Shown: positions 49,911 to 60,769 of the stretch, piece after piece
Position numbering within the stretch: the first letter of the stretch is position 1
Layout: each line of letters begins with the position of its first letter
DNA from: Turbatrix aceti
Lineage: Eukaryota; Nematoda; Chromadorea; Rhabditida; Panagrolaimidae
Length of the DNA stretch: 64,000 bases
Assembly: GCA_963969345.1 (NCBI GenBank)
Contig: OZ017766.1
Location: 10,478,001-10,542,000, forward strand
Direction: 5' to 3'
Notes under the pieces: model-generated
Database searches by the model: none
Told to the model about the DNA's origin: nothing
What the model saw: the letters and a program-made list of their open reading frames with translations, nothing else
Program-made: the position numbers and the translations under genes

Positions 49911-51497
49911 TCATGCAAATTGCCGGGGTATCGCAGCTTCGGGGGTTCCATTTTTTTCCAGAAGCACTGCGTCTGGTTTTGAACTGCTGCTGATCTTTGT
50001 CGGTGGCGGTGGCACGTACTCCACTTTTTTGGGTGGCCCGATGAGTTTGATCATGCGCTGCCTTTGATACCAGTAAATTGGCATCATGAGATGCTTCAGA
50101 ATTCCCCACGGAAAAATGTGCATTAACATGAGCTGAATTTCGTGATTAAAGCATCCGGATGTCATCGACGCGAGTCCAATTGAGTTGACAGCTTCGCGTG
50201 CAAATTTTTCTGGTGTAATTACAAAAATTCCCCCAGATTCGTAGTATGTCATTTTTGTGGCAACCAAAGCAGGTGTCAGGATCTGGACGTTGATGGTTTT
50301 GTACTCCCGATGGATGCACTCGGAGATAAACGAGAGCAGGGCCTTTGCTGCTGAGTAGGCCGCCAGCAGGGGAATCGGGCGCAGACCCTGGCTGCTAGAA
50401 ACCACGACTATCTGGCCGCCACCGTACTTTTCCATCGGTGGAAGTATCGCGGAGAGGAACTGAAAAATTTTTTTTAGAAAGAGATGATTTTTTGCAAAAA
50501 AAACTAAAAAATAAACTTTTTGGCAACTATTTTTAGATTACCATAAAAATAATCTATTTTACATATTCGTTCTAAAAACAACTTTTTTTATTAAAAACGT
50601 TTTGTTTTTAATTCGATACACTTTTTCCAACAAATTTGAAAATGTTTTCAGGGTGTCAAAAAAAATGTAAAAACAGTTAAAAAAAAGTTTTTGCACAAAT
50701 TTGGACGCGTTACACTTTTTGCAACCACTGTATTCAGAATGTATTGGATACGGTACATAATATATTTGTAACATTTTTTTTTAAAAAACGCTTTTTTTCT
50801 TTTTTCATTGTTTTTTTGCAAAAAAAAATCTGAAAAAATTTCACGAGCATTAAATTTTCAAAAAAATCGTTGTAAGACTATTAATTTTTTTTTTGTAATA
50901 AAATTACTTATCATAAAAAAACCAACCTCAGCTGCACCAAGCGCATTTACACGCAGAAGTTGATTATCTGCCTGCGGATTGTCACCGTAGCGTTCCAGAT
51001 GTTCTCGACCAGTTCCAACACTGTTTACTGAAACGAAAAATAATAATTTTTCCCTAAAAAAAATAGGGAATTTAGGTCAACTTACACACAAATCCGACAT
51101 CCAGCGTCGACAAATCGGTTCTCAGCTTATAATAATCCCCATCATAAAAGTCAAATTGATACACCGCAACTTTGGCATCGTATTTTGACTCCAGCTCTGC
51201 TTTGACAGCTTCGAGTTTAGCAGGCGAGCGCCCGATCAAAAAAAACTTCCGAATGCCTCTTTTGGCGAGTTCAAATGTGTATGCTTTGCCGATGCCGTCC
51301 GTGCCACCCGTAACAACGGTCCAGCGTTGCTTGTATTTTTTGAAATTGGGTTTTCGAACCAGTGGAATAATATTGTAGATTATAAATGAGTGAAGAAAAG
51401 CAAAAATAGTTCGAAAAACACGATAACCGACGTAGCACTTGACGATGAGTGTCAACACGCCCAGGGGGGTCAGTGGGTCGCAGAAGAGGGAATCCAT
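49911..51497 (-). CDS. Very-long-chain 3-oxoacyl/steroid dehydrogenase, HSD17B12/LET-767 type
   Basis: Three exons on the minus strand, 51497-51086, 51027-50927 and 50459-49911, giving 353 residues. An N-terminal hydrophobic region (about residues 10-48) should anchor it in the ER membrane. The short-chain dehydrogenase fold follows: the NADP-binding [11 protein letters not shown] at 63-73, the LNSVGTG strand, the catalytic serine cluster VVVSSSQG near 192-194, and YSAAK with Tyr206 and Lys210. Family members reduce 3-oxoacyl-CoA in fatty-acid elongation or act on steroids; C. elegans LET-767 and the STDH proteins are the closest named relatives I recall. The tail is proline- and serine-rich ([15 protein letters not shown]) and lacks the usual dilysine ER-retrieval end. 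Its 3' end is only 97 bases from the convergent acid phosphatase. Confidence 0.87.
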
Positions 51498-54060
51498 ATC
51501 TCAAAAAAAATCATTAGTAATTTTAAACGATTTTGAACAGTTTAGGGGTACACAAGAAACGGTAACGCAAAAAATTATCGAACTAACACAAATTTACATA
51601 TAACAAAAATTCTAAAAATTATTTTTGGTTTTGAAAATCTGTTTAAAAAAAGTAATAAATTTATGATAAAACATGTAAAAAAATAAAAAATTATGCTAAA
51701 CACAACTTGTTTAAAAAATTGTATCTTTTTGAAGTTTTTTACACTTTAATTGCTAAAAAAAGTCGAGTAAATGAAAAATGAAAACTGAATTTTTTTAGCT
51801 GTTTTTGGTTGTTTTTCCGGTTTTTTATTCCAAAAATATCCCTTTTTATGAAAAAATTTGTTACAAATTTTTGAACTCCAAAAGCAAAAAAAGGGATAAA
51901 AAATAGAACCCACAAAATTGTACTAGTATTTGCACGGACCAAAAAAAATCCGATCACCACAAATATTCAAAAATTGCTGGTTCTAACACAAAAAATTTCA
52001 AAATGTTAATTAGAATTTTTAAATTAAAAAACACTGGAAGTAAGAAAAGAAGTCACGCCGTCAAAAAATAAATTGTTTAATTAAAACAACCACGTTGTGT
52101 TACGTCTCTCTTCTCGATCAGACACCTGTGTGCTCACCGTCAAAAAAAGTATTATTCATTGTTTTCCCATCCTATCCTACAATTTGCAAAAACAAACTTG
52201 GAACTCCAAAACCTGTTCCGTTTCCTTCCTACAAGGTACAAATACACATATGTACATACACAAGCAACAAAAACAATCTTTCAAAGTCCACGCTCCTTTA
52301 AAAAAATTATACCTACATATTTAAAACAAGATAGCGTCAACGCAAAATGTGTTAGACACTCTGGAAGACGTCGCGGGTCTGAGGGGAAAGGACAAAGTCC
52401 AAATCGTGTCAGACCATTTTCCTTACCCTGCTTGGCCATGAGGTACAAAAAGTGTGCACAGGTGTGATTCAAAATGTAGATAAAATTTTATTTTATAACA
52501 TAAATTTAACCTTCAAACTGATGAGTTTGTGTGCGCGACAACAATTATTTATCCTCCCCCCTATTTGGTAATTATAGTGCAACGCTAAACACCATGCATG
52601 TGTTTTGCATTTTTTTGCACGTGCCATTTTACGCTCATAACTAGTAAATAGATAAATAACTAATTTCTTTGTTTCCTGTTTGTTTCAGCACAATTATAAT
52701 TTTATAGGGAGACGAAAGGCTTGCAACTTCTAGTTTTTTGATCGTAATTTCGTTTTACGATGGAAATCAAAAAACAAAGATTGATTGGCCAAAAAAAATA
52801 AAGATACGTGCAAAAATAATACAGAAAATTGTTATCCGAAAAAAACAATTACGGAAAAAATGAAGCGCTTGTCGGAAAAAGTATTTTTATTTTTATACAT
52901 ACACTATAAATTTGTTAAAAACGTCTGGAAAACAAAAATTACAGTTCAAAATTTATTTAAAAAATAAAAACAAAGTTAACGGATAAAATTGTTCAAAAAA
53001 CTGCAAAAACCTTTTACAAAAACTAAAACGGACGGCAAAATCAAGTCCAGCCCAAACAAAATTTTTAAAATTTACAAAGTATGAACACAAATGTTCCACA
53101 ATTTTTTTCACAATCCATGAAAACAAAATTCCAATCGCAAAAAAAATCTAAAAATGAATGCAGTTTTAAACACATAAAAAACTTTTATTAAATACAAAAT
53201 AACAAACTATTCGCTGAACTGACTCAACGAACACATGAGCAAGTTCTTGAGACATTTCATGCATCGTGAGTTACATATGAGAGGCACTGGCCGACCGACC
53301 TAACCCCTCACCTCACTGCGACTGTTCCGTCTTGCCTCCATGAGTACTACGCCTATTGTCACACAGCCCAGCAGCCCCGCGTTACACGGCAGTCGACACC
53401 GATCGACGTAGACGCCGCCGACGCCGACACGAGATGCATATCTTAGGAGATTTGACATACATTAGGATCACGCTATAGATAATGGAGTCTCCAAAAAAAG
53501 TTAGTATGAACGTTACAAACTTTCCCGAGGTAAATATTCTTTTGTCGGTGACAATTTTTTCCTACGTTTTTGAACATTTTTGAGCAAACAAAAAATACAA
53601 AATTTTTAGTTTTTACATGCAAAAAAACAAAATGTAAGAAATACAAAAAAAATTTGAGAAAAATTTATTTACAAATAATATCAGGAAAAATGTTGTACTA
53701 AAATTTGGTTTACATTTATTTATATCTGACTTTGAGGGAGGCTCAAATAAATAAACGCGCATGACCTCGGATGAATGCATGAGTGATGACCTCAAAGCCG
53801 TTCGTTGGTAGATTGTATGTATGAACAGAATAGAGGAAAGGGGCACTTAACGCCAGATTACGCGAGGTTGTGGGGTCGAGGATTCGTTGCATGAATTCGT
53901 TGCGTCAAACGATAGGGCGGCGTGTCAGAGACTACACGTCAAATCCAAGCATTTTGACAAAAATTAAAAAGTATTAACGTTTGAAACGCTGGATTATGAG
54001 AAGTTTAGAAAACAATGGAGTGTACAAAATGCTGGGTAATTACTGGAAAAGTTGTGGGAC
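51498..54060. other. Intergenic region left of the transposon block
   Basis: No gene recognised. The first part is A/T-rich; a less A/T-rich patch lies at 53280-53450 with GACGCCG words. It ends at the CAGTG terminus of the hAT element. Confidence 0.5.
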
Positions 54061-54070
54061 CAGTGCTGTC

Positions 54071-54155
54071 GGGTACCCGACCCGAACTCGGACCCTACCC
54101 GAAATACCCGAAATTTCGGGTCGGGTACCCGAAAATTTCGGGTTCGGGTTGCAAA
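54071..54155. repeat. GGGTACCCGA-word subterminal repeats of the hAT element
   Basis: Self-complementary words (GGGTACCCGA, ACCCGAAA, TTTCGGGT) recur about eight times in 85 bases. They resemble the transposase-binding subterminal repeats of hAT elements. Confidence 0.65.
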
Positions 54156-54263
54156 AAACAACAAAAAATCCAATGAAAGATAAGCTCCTCACGCAAGACA
54201 AGCTATTTGGTGCGTTTCAGCGCAAAGAATTTTGCGAAGATTTTGGGGGAACGTTGTCCTACA

Positions 54264-54600
54264 ATGTCTCTTGTCACTTGGCTTCCGAAAGACGATTTGT
54301 TGGATTTTTTTACGAATGTCGACGGTAAGTGGAAATGTACATGTTCGCACTACCAAGCTTACCGTCAGCAGCGATGGCAGTACAAGCTCTCGTCGCAAAC
54401 ATCTGGCTGCCCATCGAACGAAAGAAACCGATGAAGCGCGCGTTCTGTTTCTCCAGCCGCGAAAGATCGGTTACGGCTGTGCGCACGCTTTCGACTCTCG
54501 GAGCGAAAGTCTAGGAAACTTCGCTGCTTGCCTCTTGGTCGCCCTACTTTTTGGTTGTGTCCTCATATTTGTCTCCCATTTTGCCCCCATGATTCTTTGA
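54264..54600 (+). pseudogene. hAT transposase, BED zinc-finger exon with a frameshift
   Basis: From the ATG at 54264 the frame reads DDLLDFFTNVDGKWKCTC, the start of a BED finger (aromatic pair, then the first cysteines). From about 54340 the match continues in another frame as TKLTVSSDGSTSSRRKHLAAH, giving the GSTS and the H...H of the finger. One base must have been gained or two lost between them. The second frame ends at 54600. BED fingers bind DNA in hAT transposases. Confidence 0.6.
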
Positions 54601-54674
54601 TTATTTATTTGTCGCGTAACGCGCTATTGAATTACCAATAGGTTTAATTACCCAAGTTTGAAGCTTCGGATAAA

Positions 54675-54679
54675 CTCTC
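54675..54679. repeat. Left target-site duplication of the gypsy element (CTCTC)
   Basis: CTCTC directly precedes the LTR at 54680; the same five bases follow the other LTR at 60202-60206. Confidence 0.85.
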
Positions 54680-55259
54680 TGGCACCGAGCTCGATGGATG
54701 CCACGCTATGCGGGGGAGGAGGTGGTAGGCCGCAAGAGTCGTCCGGAGTACCTTTATTCAACAGATCAAGGAACTTCCTCAGAGGAGGAAGTTCGAACGG
54801 TGCCGGAATCAATACAAGACAATTAAACAAATCAATCACACTGATACGCAGGGGGACACAGCGTCCTTCGAGTCGAGTCGCCGATTTCTCGCAGGGCTTG
54901 GGGACGAGGGGAGTAGAGAAGAGGCGAGTCGACCTGTCTGCTTCGTTCAGTCGCGGGAGGAATGATCAGGGTGGTGGCGGCGACCAGCTCGGTCGCGCCA
55001 GGCGAAACGGCGGCCGTCCTTGTTCCCCGGCCAGGGGTAGTTGCGCTGCTCTCCGGGCTCAGCCAAGTGGACTCGGGCCATAGACTCCCAGAGGTCCTCC
55101 TCATCGGACGGGAGGGCGCGTCGTCGCTTGGCAAGATGAGGCGAGTCCGGACGCACGGAGACGAGCACGCGAGGATCGCTTGAGTCCACCTCAACAGAGG
55201 GGGCTCTGATGCGGGGGCGCTTGACCGGGCGGGAGACTACCTTGACCGCCCCGGTGTCA
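54680..55259 (-). repeat. 3' LTR of the gypsy element
   Basis: 580 bp, TGACACC...GGTGCCA on the minus strand, with AATAAA at 54758-54753. Its first 313 bases also encode the end of the gag-pol protein. Confidence 0.92.
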
Positions 55260-58200
55260 ATCCTTCCCCCAGCTGACGACTGCCGAAGGCGGGACCGGTG
55301 CTGAAGAGTTGCACTGAAGCGACCATGAAGCAGCGTCAGCTCTTTGAATCCATTCACCGCTTCCTGAGCCTCATCCGCCAGATTGCTGATTCCCGGTCCA
55401 TAAAAACGGGTGCTGGCGCGGAGCGCGTGGCGAACATCGGCAATGTCGTGGTACAAGTCAGCCAGCTTCCGGTCCATTTCGAGGGTAAGCTCCCGCTGTC
55501 GTTTCTTGATGCGGGCACTTTCGCGGTTCAGTGCTGGGGTATCCATGTCCTCGATGTCAACTGGCACGCGGACTTCCTTGAACACTCGGATCGCGACGCT
55601 GCGAGGTTGAGGCCGCGGTGGGGATTCACCGCCAGCAAGCATGTTGACTTCTGAAACCGACTCGTCGTGAATTTTTTGGATCGGGATGGTTTCTGCTCCT
55701 CTGATCTGGTCACGGTGTCTCACATGAGTCACCCCTTTCACTTCAACGCGGTAAATTACGTTTCCCACTTTTCGGACAACCGTCCCTTTTTCCCACCACA
55801 CATGACCGGGCTTCACCATTTGTGTCCAAACCATCTGGCCCGGGTCGAATTCCTTGCCGCATACCGCATTGATAGTAAAAATTGTTCGTAGGTCCCTTCC
55901 GTAAACCTTTCTCGCCGGTGTGTCTTCCCCATCTTTGAGCTTAGTGACGCGGTGTAGATACAATGATGTGAGCACCGCTTCCTCCAGGCTGTCGCCATTG
56001 TTGAGTCTCTTCGTGACCCCTTCTTTGAACGTACGAACGGCTCTCTCCGCTGGACCATTTGAGCTGGGATGATATGGCGGTGATTTGAGATGCTTGATGC
56101 TGCGGGCCAGGCAGAATGCCTCGAATTCTCGGCTTGTAAATCCAGTACCGTTGTCCGATACCAGTACCTTTGGTAATCCATGACGGCTTATGACCTGCCT
56201 CAGGGCTGCTATTGTGTCTTTCGTTGACGTGGACTTCGTTTTCACGACTTCAATCCAGTTGGACCAGACGTCGACCAGCACGAACCAAAAGTGGTGATGA
56301 AAAGGTCCTGCGTAGTCCACATGGACTCTTTCGAAAAACCCTTCCGATGGCTTCCAGGCCGTCAATGCCGCCGCCGGGTTTTTCTTGTTCTTGTTGCACG
56401 CTTCACACCCTTTGGCAATGTCCTCGATATCCTTGGCCAGTCCCGGGTACCAGAATTGGTCTCTCGCTATCATCAGCATTTGGTCACGTCCCACATGGGC
56501 GTCGTGGAGAAGTTTCAGGGCCTCTGCTTTCAGGCTCTGCGGGATGACCAAGCGGTTATCCATCCAAAGACATTGCCCATCGCTCCATAACTTGTCTTTG
56601 AACTGCCGGAACGGTAGTAGCGCTTCGTCATAGTGTTCCTTGTCCGGCCAACTGGTCAGTGTCTGCTGTGCTACCAGCCGCAGGGTGTCGTCTTTCTGGG
56701 TTTCTTCAGCTATTCTTGAGATGTCAAACGGGGACTTCAGTATCTGATCGGCCACCTCATTCACTGACTCCAGCATGAACTCCTCAATCCTTGTGGGCAG
56801 CGTTCCCTCTGGATTCGGGAGCCTGGACAGTCCATCCGCGTTGCCGAACTGCTTCGTGTTGCAATACTGCAGATCAAATTCGTATTCCAGTAGTATGAGG
56901 GCCCATCTTGTCAGTCGTTTCGTAGCCACGGTTCCCAAGCCCACCTTAGGCCCGAAGATGCCCAGCAGCGGCTGATGATCGGTTATCAACGTGAACCTGT
57001 GGCAAAGCAGAAATTCTCGAAATTTCTCGACCGAAAATACGATCGCTAGGGCCTCTTTCTCGATTTGTGGGTAGTTGAGTTCTGCCGCTTTCAGTCGACG
57101 CGAGGCAAATGCTATCGGTCGTTCCGTGCCCTCCGTTTCTTTGTGGTAGATCACTGCACCTACTCCATATGGACTTGCATCTGCTGCCACAAACAGTTCT
57201 TTGCCCGGATCGAAGTGGGCCAACGATTTCTCTGAGGTCAGCTCGTTCCGTATCTCCGCAAACGCCCGTTCATGAGCCTCCTCCCACTGCCATTCTTTCT
57301 TTCCTCTCAAGCCTTGCAGTGGATTCAGCTTCGTTGCCAAACTTGGCACGAATCTCGCGTAGTAATTCGATAGGCCAACAAACGCTTCCAATTCTTTCTG
57401 ATTTGTCGGGGGTGGCATCTGCTTCATGTCCTCGCATCTGGATGGGGAAATTTGCACACCCTTCTCACTTATCCGATATCCGAGGAATGTCGCTTCTTTT
57501 CCCAGGAATTGACATTTCTCCGCCTTCAGTCGAAGACCATTTTCCTGCAGTCGGCCCAACACCGCTCTCAAAGCCTTGTTGTGATCTGCTACCGACGTTC
57601 CCATGACCACAATGTCGTCGACGTATACCATGACTCCGGGAATGCCGCTCAAGATCTTTTCCATGGTCCCTTGGAAGATTGCCGTGGCTGACGTGATCCC
57701 AAACGGGAGCTTGGTGTACTGGAAGAGGCCTTTGTGCGTGTTAATCGTCACCAGCGATTGTGACGCAGCGTCCAAGGGGAGCTGGTGGTACGCATCTCGG
57801 AGGTCCAGTTTGGAGAAGATCTTTTTTCCTGTGCATTCCGTCAAAAGCTCCGTGACAGTGGGAAGAGGGTACACTTCCTCGTCGAGAATCCGATTCAGTG
57901 TTATCTTGAAATCCCCGCAAATGCGGTACTTGTCTGGCGATTTCTTGACCGCTACAATTGGCGTGGCCCAGTCCGACGATTTGACTGGTCGGAGGATTCC
58001 TTCTTCGACCTTTTTCTGGATGTCTCCTTCGATTTTTTCTTTGATGGCGTGGGGAACTTTCCTGGCACGGAAAAATTTTGGTCTGGCGCCCTCTTTGACG
58101 TGCAACGTGACTTCGATCTGACAGCTGGCCGGTGTGTCAGAGAACACCTCCTGGTGATCTTCCAGTAAGCTTGCCAACTCGTTGTCTCCACTTTCTTCAA

Positions 58201-59509
58201 TTTCATTGATGGTGTCCTCAGTTGGCCCTGTTGCCCGGGGGCGCTGGATCTTGAATTCCTCCATCATGTCTCTTCCCAACAGATTTGTGATGCCGATTTG
58301 CGCGACTACTATCGGTACCACTTTCCTGATTCCGCCGTGCTCCACCTCTGCGCGGATTTCTCCAAGGATCTCGATGAATGATCCTTCAAAATTCCTTAGG
58401 GATCTTCCTGACTTCCACACCTGTGGTCGCCCGAGGTTCTCCCATGTTGCCTTCGTGATGATGGTGCAGACTGCTCCGGAGTCGTACATCATCCTGATGA
58501 GCTGCCCATTTACCTTGACGCGAATCATGTAGGGTGGGATGTCCTCGATGGCTCCGATGATGGCCAAGACCGAGTTGATCGCGTTGCTGGTCTTCTGAGT
58601 TTGGGCTGGCTTCCTGCAGTTCCTTGCAATGTGTCCCGGTATGCCACAGTTGTAGCATGTGCGTTTTTCCTCCGCCCTGTTGTCTGTCGTGCTTTGCGAG
58701 TTTCTAAATCTCTTCTGACGGTCCGCTATCTTGCACACTGCCGCTGAGGTCTCTTCTTTCCCCGAGGTGGGAAACTTGGCACGTTTCATTACTTCTGCCT
58801 TTGCATCATACGTCTTCATTAGCATGAGCAAGTCTTCGACACCATTGATTTCATTCGACGGCAGCATGAGGAATGTACGAAGCTCCTCATCGTCGATGCC
58901 CCTGACAATGGTCAAGATGATGTCCTCTTCTTTGAAATCTCGGGTTTCTGCGTAGTCGCACAGTCTGGATAGTTGGAAGACATCCGCCACAAACTCATTT
59001 CGGGATTCTGTGTTCCCTTGTCGCCTGTCGAGGAGTGCCATTCTGGTAGCCAACCGGCTCCGAGCCTTCTTGAAAATCCGTTCCAGGGTATCCAGGACCT
59101 CCTTGACCTCCAACTGGTGCAAGCGTCGAGGGTGAACTCTGCTGATCATGATGTTCAGTACGTCATCTGTGAGGTTTTCGACTATCAACTGACGTCGTTC
59201 ACCTTGATCTCGGATTCCCAGGTTGTGAATGCAGCTGTCATAACGGAACAGCCACATGTCGAAGTCACTCTCTTTGCCTAACGTCGGCAGTTTTGCGTGT
59301 CGGCGAAAGCTGCTTGCTTGATGCATTGAGCTTGCCGAGCTGCGACTTCCCCTGTCACCTGACTGGGTTTGCTGCCCATCTTCGCCTCGTACTGGATCTG
59401 GATCATCGTTGACGCTGTCTGTGCTTTCTGGCGGGTCTGTCTCCATGAACACCGTGTCGTCGATTGTGGGGTCAGTCGCCGCCGCTTGACTTCTTGTGAT
59501 CATAGGCAT
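54947..59509 (-). CDS. Gypsy gag-pol polyprotein, intact single frame
   Basis: From the ATG at 59509 (MPMITRSQ) the frame gives 1,520 residues without stops; it is open back to 59620 but without another ATG. In order: a gag capsid-like region (residues ~75-260); a CCHC zinc knuckle CYNCGIPGHIARNC at ~285-298; an aspartic protease DSGA at ~343; reverse transcriptase with YVDD at ~629-632; RNase H (ADASPYGVGAV, ~775); an integrase HHCC region (HDAHVGRD...CEAC); and a DD35E core with Asp1065, Asp1119 and Glu1155. A GPY/F-like segment (VEVKGVTHVRHRDQI) follows. The protein then continues about 200 residues past the integrase with a charged coiled coil, and its last ~104 residues are encoded inside the 3' LTR. 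No gag-pol frameshift is needed. It is probably still competent. Confidence 0.92.
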   Translation of the reverse strand: MPMITRSQAAATDPTIDDTVFMETDPPESTDSVNDDPDPVRGEDGQQTQSGDRGSRSSASSMHQASSFRRHAKLPTLGKESDFDMWLFRYDSCIHNLGIRDQGERRQLIVENLTDDVLNIMISRVHPRRLHQLEVKEVLDTLERIFKKARSRLATRMALLDRRQGNTESRNEFVADVFQLSRLCDYAETRDFKEEDIILTIVRGIDDEELRTFLMLPSNEINGVEDLLMLMKTYDAKAEVMKRAKFPTSGKEETSAAVCKIADRQKRFRNSQSTTDNRAEEKRTCYNCGIPGHIARNCRKPAQTQKTSNAINSVLAIIGAIEDIPPYMIRVKVNGQLIRMMYDSGAVCTIITKATWENLGRPQVWKSGRSLRNFEGSFIEILGEIRAEVEHGGIRKVVPIVVAQIGITNLLGRDMMEEFKIQRPRATGPTEDTINEIEESGDNELASLLEDHQEVFSDTPASCQIEVTLHVKEGARPKFFRARKVPHAIKEKIEGDIQKKVEEGILRPVKSSDWATPIVAVKKSPDKYRICGDFKITLNRILDEEVYPLPTVTELLTECTGKKIFSKLDLRDAYHQLPLDAASQSLVTINTHKGLFQYTKLPFGITSATAIFQGTMEKILSGIPGVMVYVDDIVVMGTSVADHNKALRAVLGRLQENGLRLKAEKCQFLGKEATFLGYRISEKGVQISPSRCEDMKQMPPPTNQKELEAFVGLSNYYARFVPSLATKLNPLQGLRGKKEWQWEEAHERAFAEIRNELTSEKSLAHFDPGKELFVAADASPYGVGAVIYHKETEGTERPIAFASRRLKAAELNYPQIEKEALAIVFSVEKFREFLLCHRFTLITDHQPLLGIFGPKVGLGTVATKRLTRWALILLEYEFDLQYCNTKQFGNADGLSRLPNPEGTLPTRIEEFMLESVNEVADQILKSPFDISRIAEETQKDDTLRLVAQQTLTSWPDKEHYDEALLPFRQFKDKLWSDGQCLWMDNRLVIPQSLKAEALKLLHDAHVGRDQMLMIARDQFWYPGLAKDIEDIAKGCEACNKNKKNPAAALTAWKPSEGFFERVHVDYAGPFHHHFWFVLVDVWSNWIEVVKTKSTSTKDTIAALRQVISRHGLPKVLVSDNGTGFTSREFEAFCLARSIKHLKSPPYHPSSNGPAERAVRTFKEGVTKRLNNGDSLEEAVLTSLYLHRVTKLKDGEDTPARKVYGRDLRTIFTINAVCGKEFDPGQMVWTQMVKPGHVWWEKGTVVRKVGNVIYRVEVKGVTHVRHRDQIRGAETIPIQKIHDESVSEVNMLAGGESPPRPQPRSVAIRVFKEVRVPVDIEDMDTPALNRESARIKKRQRELTLEMDRKLADLYHDIADVRHALRASTRFYGPGISNLADEAQEAVNGFKELTLLHGRFSATLQHRSRLRQSSAGGRIDTGAVKVVSRPVKRPRIRAPSVEVDSSDPRVLVSVRPDSPHLAKRRRALPSDEEDLWESMARVHLAEPGEQRNYPWPGNKDGRRFAWRDRAGRRHHPDHSSRD

Positions 59510-59621
59510 GGCTTGATCACCCCCCGCCCACTTTTCAGAAAATAAAGAGCAATTTGTACCAACCTGAATTTGGGTTCTCTTCGATGGCGTGCGTTGCTGT
59601 CGTTTCACTCTCGTCACCAAT

Positions 59622-60201
59622 TGGCACCGAGCTCGATGGATGCCACGCTATGCGGGGGAGGAGGTGGTAGGCCGCAAGAGTCGTCCGGAGTACCTTTATT
59701 CAACAGATCAAGGAACTTCCTCAGAGGAGGAAGTTCGAACGGTGCCGGAATCAATACAAGACAATTAAACAAATCAATCACACTGATACGCAGGGGGACA
59801 CAGCGTCCTTCGAGTCGAGTCGCCGATTTCTCGCAGGGCTTGGGGACGAGGGGAGTAGAGAAGAGGCGAGTCGACCTGTCTGCTTCGTTCAGTCGCGGGA
59901 GGAATGATCAGGGTGGTGGCGGCGACCAGCTCGGTCGCGCCAGGCGAAACGGCGGCCGTCCTTGTTCCCCGGCCAGGGGTAGTTGCGCTGCTCTCCGGGC
60001 TCAGCCAAGTGGACTCGGGCCATAGACTCCCAGAGGTCCTCCTCATCGGACGGGAGGGCGCGTCGTCGCTTGGCAAGATGAGGCGAGTCCGGACGCACGG
60101 AGACGAGCACGCGAGGATCGCTTGAGTCCACCTCAACAGAGGGGGCTCTGATGCGGGGGCGCTTGACCGGGCGGGAGACTACCTTGACCGCCCCGGTGTC
60201 A
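59622..60201 (-). repeat. 5' LTR of the gypsy element
   Basis: 580 bp, matching 54680-55259 throughout, with TG...CA ends. Minus-strand transcription would begin here. Confidence 0.92.
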
Positions 60202-60206
60202 CTCTC
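60202..60206. repeat. Right target-site duplication of the gypsy element (CTCTC)
   Basis: It matches the five bases at 54675-54679. Confidence 0.85.
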
Positions 60207-60769
60207 TTATCACTCGGAGACTCATCTCGGGGTACAAGGTCACTGGGAGCACTACCGAAGGCCAAGTTAGTGTTTCCCATACTTTTTGGTGCATCGGGCC
60301 GAGTGATCCATCCCCTCGGGCACCCCCCACGTGTGGCAGAGCAGGCGACGACACCGTCGACGGTCCAGGACAAGCAGACGAATCCGACGACAACTGTGCC
60401 AGGCCCCGTCCCGGTGAGTTTTTCTGGGTTTTGATTGGGTTGTTTTATCTCTTGGTCCATTGGACAGGCAAATTGGGGCCAAAAAGGGCGTTTTTTTGTG
60501 CGTCGAGTTTTTAGGCCAGCAAGCGCGGGTGTTTTGGTTTTTAGGTAACCGTGGTCTGACGAGACACGGAGTACAGTTGGCGCGAGTTAGGTAGACGCAG
60601 GCATGAGAGCGGCGGCATCAACACGCAGTTGGGTAACAGCGCTTCGCATAGTGCAGGTTACGGTTTTGGTTTTAGGCATCGTGTTCTTGTGAGACGCGAT
60701 TACGGTACGCAAATTCTTGGCTAGCGCATCAGGCGGGGTCAGTTTTCACGTGTTTTTTTTTCAGCCACG
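60207..60769. other. G/C-rich segment between the gypsy element and the hAT core
   Basis: Open on the plus strand up to a good splice donor (GTGAGT at 60414), then intron-like T-rich sequence, with an acceptor (TTTTTTTTCAG) at about 60755-60765. By position it should belong to the hAT element, but I recognise no conserved protein in it. Confidence 0.35.

Larger units (their letters stand above)
54680..60201 (-). mobile_element. Full-length Ty3/gypsy LTR retrotransposon
   Basis: The 5.5-kb element lies on the minus strand with 580-bp LTRs (54680-55259 and 59622-60201) at a constant offset of 4942 bases, TG...CA ends and the duplication CTCTC on both sides. The LTRs look identical where I compared them, including identical translations, so the insertion is recent. 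A polypurine tract (GGGGGAAGGAT, about 55261-55271) precedes the 3' LTR and a primer-binding-site candidate (TGGTGACGAG) follows the 5' LTR two bases in. One long open frame encodes gag and pol. It interrupts the hAT transposase between the BED finger and the core. Confidence 0.93.

Noticed and set aside
54658..55083. Plus-strand open frames of 120-150 residues repeated at 59570-60136
   Set aside because: They are antisense shadows of the gag-pol tail inside the two LTRs; the duplication reflects the LTRs, not a gene family.
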